NCBI RefSeq assembly: GCF_910592395.1
Contig: NC_088315.1
Coordinates: 3,288,501 to 3,352,500 of the forward strand
Length of the DNA stretch: 64,000 bases
Direction of reading: 5' to 3'
Source of the DNA: Lineus longissimus
Lineage: Eukaryota > Nemertea > Pilidiophora > Heteronemertea > Lineidae
Shown here: piece after piece, positions 61,784 through 64,000 of the stretch
Layout: every line of letters begins with the position of its first letter
How positions within the stretch are numbered: position 1 is the first letter of the stretch
Made by a program: the position numbers and the translations under genes
The notes under the pieces: generated by a model
Database searches by the model: none
The model's input: the letters and a program-made list of their open reading frames with translations, nothing else
What the model was told of the DNA's origin: nothing

Positions 61784-64000
61784 CTGAAATGGACAGTAAC
61801 TACGATTGATGAATTTGGTCCCTTGTGTCCGGCGCAAGAAAATGGAGAGTTTACTGTCTCGTACGATCAGTAGAGTTCAGTTAGTAAAATTAGAAGTCAT
61901 CATCCACTAACTGTAGTTATCGTTGAGAAATCTGAACCCCTCTATTTTCGTAGAATAAACTCTTTTGTGCGAATTAGTCAGTAATGACCAAAGCACACAA
62001 GGGATGAGTCCATTAAAAGGTGCCTGTGCAAAATATGATATATACTTCAGAACAGTACCGTAGGACCAAAATAGAAGTGCAACTAACACATTAACTTCAG
62101 CAGCAAACGATGCGTACATCCTTTAGCTGTCTCCCAAAGAAATTATGATTAATGTCTTCATCTTGAAGAAAAAAGGCAAGCGCTGTTTTGCACTTGAGCT
62201 TATCAAACTATTGGGATGTAAAGAGATAATGGCGGTTGTTTTGTCCCACTCAAAACAAGTTCCGTCCCGTTTGTGTTCAGTTCGCCTTTAAAAATGACGG
62301 ACGGCGGTATTTCCTGAACATCTTTGATCATTACCGCCTGTTTCCTTTGAAGAAAATAAATCAAACCCATGGTTCTTAGTCATTGTAACTGTTAGGCTAT
62401 TAAGGGCGAAAGTTCAGTGCTGGACAAAGAAGATATTCTTAAAGGGGGACTATAGGCAGAGATATTGGGTCAAATTAGTGGTCTTCTCGCTGCTGCTGCA
62501 GTCCTATGGACTCCCTGATAATTAAGTGCAACGGCATGATCCATTTCGAACCGGTTTACGAAAAGGTGGCCATCTTGGACGCCATCTTTAATTTCAAAAT
62601 CATGCTTCAAAAATCTGCCGGTTGTGTTGCACCCACTGGTCCTCGATACACACAAACATCATATTGAGAAGACACGACGCGACCTCCCTCAGCTGATGGA
62701 TCAGTAAATTCCAGTCCCCCGGTGTCATTGACATCATAAACAATGTGGTAAATAAAACCGGATGGTCCATTAACCTTAAAATATTGCTCAAGCTCAGTTG
62801 AATCTCCTGTCGCTTAGCATGGTAATGTCCTAGTTACTACAACCCCTGCGAACCTAGGCATCCGCGAACGGCAAGATGAAAAGACTGCACTCTGCGGGAT
62901 AAACACCAGAAAACACGTTTCTAAACCCCGCATCGCATTTTTTTGGTAGTCATATTAGTTTCTTGAACTCCGGTAACTGGAAAATTACGATTACCTAACT
63001 CTAGGGAGTCCGTTCAGGCAGCCACCCCTCATGGGGAGGAAGAACAATTAGTGCACGCCAGAAAGAAACCTCAGACACAGTAATGAGTTCAACTACTGTA
63101 GAAACCTCTCTCAGCCGTCCAATGATATACATGTGGTATGTTAGCAGAAAGTTCGTGTGCAACCATAACCAATGTCTCAGGAGTTTACTGGGAAACAAAC
63201 AACGGGTCAAAGCCAAGGCGTTGCAGCAGTGACAGCTGCCAATCAATCCGACTAAATGCGTATTTCTAATTGACGTATTGTTCATTGTCTTAATAGCTCG
63301 AATCTTGGTCCATCCTGACTCTTATGCGTTTGCGTCACCACTATCGAGATCCACGTAATTTAGCGATCTCATAACATTGCAGGTCAAGATGATCTTGGTC
63401 CTTCCATGAAAAAATCCTTTAAAAAAGATTGTTATCCGGTTGCCATGACAATTCCGTTAATTTGTCATCGACTTGTCATAATTGGGACATTATTTCAGGG
63501 ATCACTCGGATGAATGATTTTTACATTTTCCGTTGGAACGTAAATCTCCGATTTCCCGCACCCGATAGCTCTCAGACAGATTGATCAGGTTATCAATTAC
63601 TAATGCATGTATCAATTGATGATGAAAGTTATGCACCTGATGGCCTAATACACTGTTAACCATCCAATGTCTAAAATCAGATCGATGTGTCATAATCATC
63701 CTTCCAGCGTCTTGATCCGATCTCGATCTTTGCCGGCCATGAAAAAAACCAACAGCTTTTGCGCGTATGTTCTAGTAATGAGCGCGAGTTATCGGACAAA
63801 CAAATTGATTTTCTTACGATTGCATTGGTAGTGTCAATTATTCACAAATGACCGACATATCGACATGGCCTATACATATATATCTATTATGTCATAAAGG
63901 AATAAACGTAAAGGTATCACTGAAAAATATGTATTGTGGCGTCGGACTGTGCGGGATGGACGAGAGAGCTCTTAGAACCCCCCATCTCTTCATGATGAGC
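61784..64000. other. Intron or upstream region, no gene recognised
   Basis: Probably an intron of the NTR-domain gene. Both strands were read, and no exon with family resemblance plus splice sites was found. Confidence 0.35.

Noticed and set aside
1-64000. An operon, phage, toxin or defence-type system
   Set aside because: All recognisable genes are spliced metazoan genes with unrelated functions; no prokaryotic signals or viral protein genes were seen.

Overview
The window is eukaryotic nuclear DNA from an animal. It carries seven intron-rich genes (six recognised families), all with GT..AG introns apart from one GC-AG and one AT-AC intron. AT-rich intergenic DNA, satellites and foldback repeats fill the rest. 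Protein content (alpha-adaptin, SF3A2, HSPBP1, RNF141, a full-length DCDC1 and a netrin-type domain), compact introns and frequent ACATGTA-like motifs suggest a non-vertebrate metazoan. A lophotrochozoan such as a mollusc, brachiopod or annelid is my best guess; nothing in the sequence proves the phylum.

Layout. 1-975 (-): first three coding exons of SF3A2, running off the left edge. 2333-9859 (+): a divergent gene for a degenerate adenylate-kinase-like protein with an N-terminal acylation motif. About 11.2-14.0 kb: two adjacent satellite arrays (a 253-bp unit, then a ~68-bp unit with higher-order organisation). 16374-35372 (-): a 38-exon DCDC1-type gene encoding about 2,389 residues, with doublecortin and ricin-like modules and an 11-residue tandem repeat. 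36.1-38.3 kb: foldback element, minisatellite and inverted repeat, then a divergent promoter region. 39457-48978 (+): complete AP-2 alpha-adaptin (963 aa, 19 coding exons), including one AT-AC intron with U12-type signals. 53572-55310 (-): RNF141 (223 aa). 56344-58833 (+): HSPBP1 (324 aa), divergent from RNF141. 60207-61783 (-): last four exons of a secreted netrin/C345C (NTR) domain protein whose 5' part lies beyond the window or was not found.

I built the gene models by hand: protein similarity as recalled, splice-site consensus, and exact phase agreement at every junction. The summed coding lengths of the five genes with a proposed start and stop are all multiples of three (AK-like 1143, DCDC1 7170, AP2A 2892, RNF141 672 and HSPBP1 975 nt). 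The genes do not form a pathway; they are separate housekeeping genes (splicing, endocytosis, chaperone cycle, ubiquitination) beside a ciliary/microtubule-type gene and an extracellular-matrix or guidance-type gene. I found no operon, CRISPR array, bacterial system, rRNA or convincing tRNA.

The most noteworthy observations are the AT-AC intron in AP2A, the catalytically eroded AK-like protein, a two-copy near-perfect palindromic element (7.6 and 36.1 kb), a TTAA-bounded palindrome-of-palindromes in an HSPBP1 intron, and the higher-order satellite.
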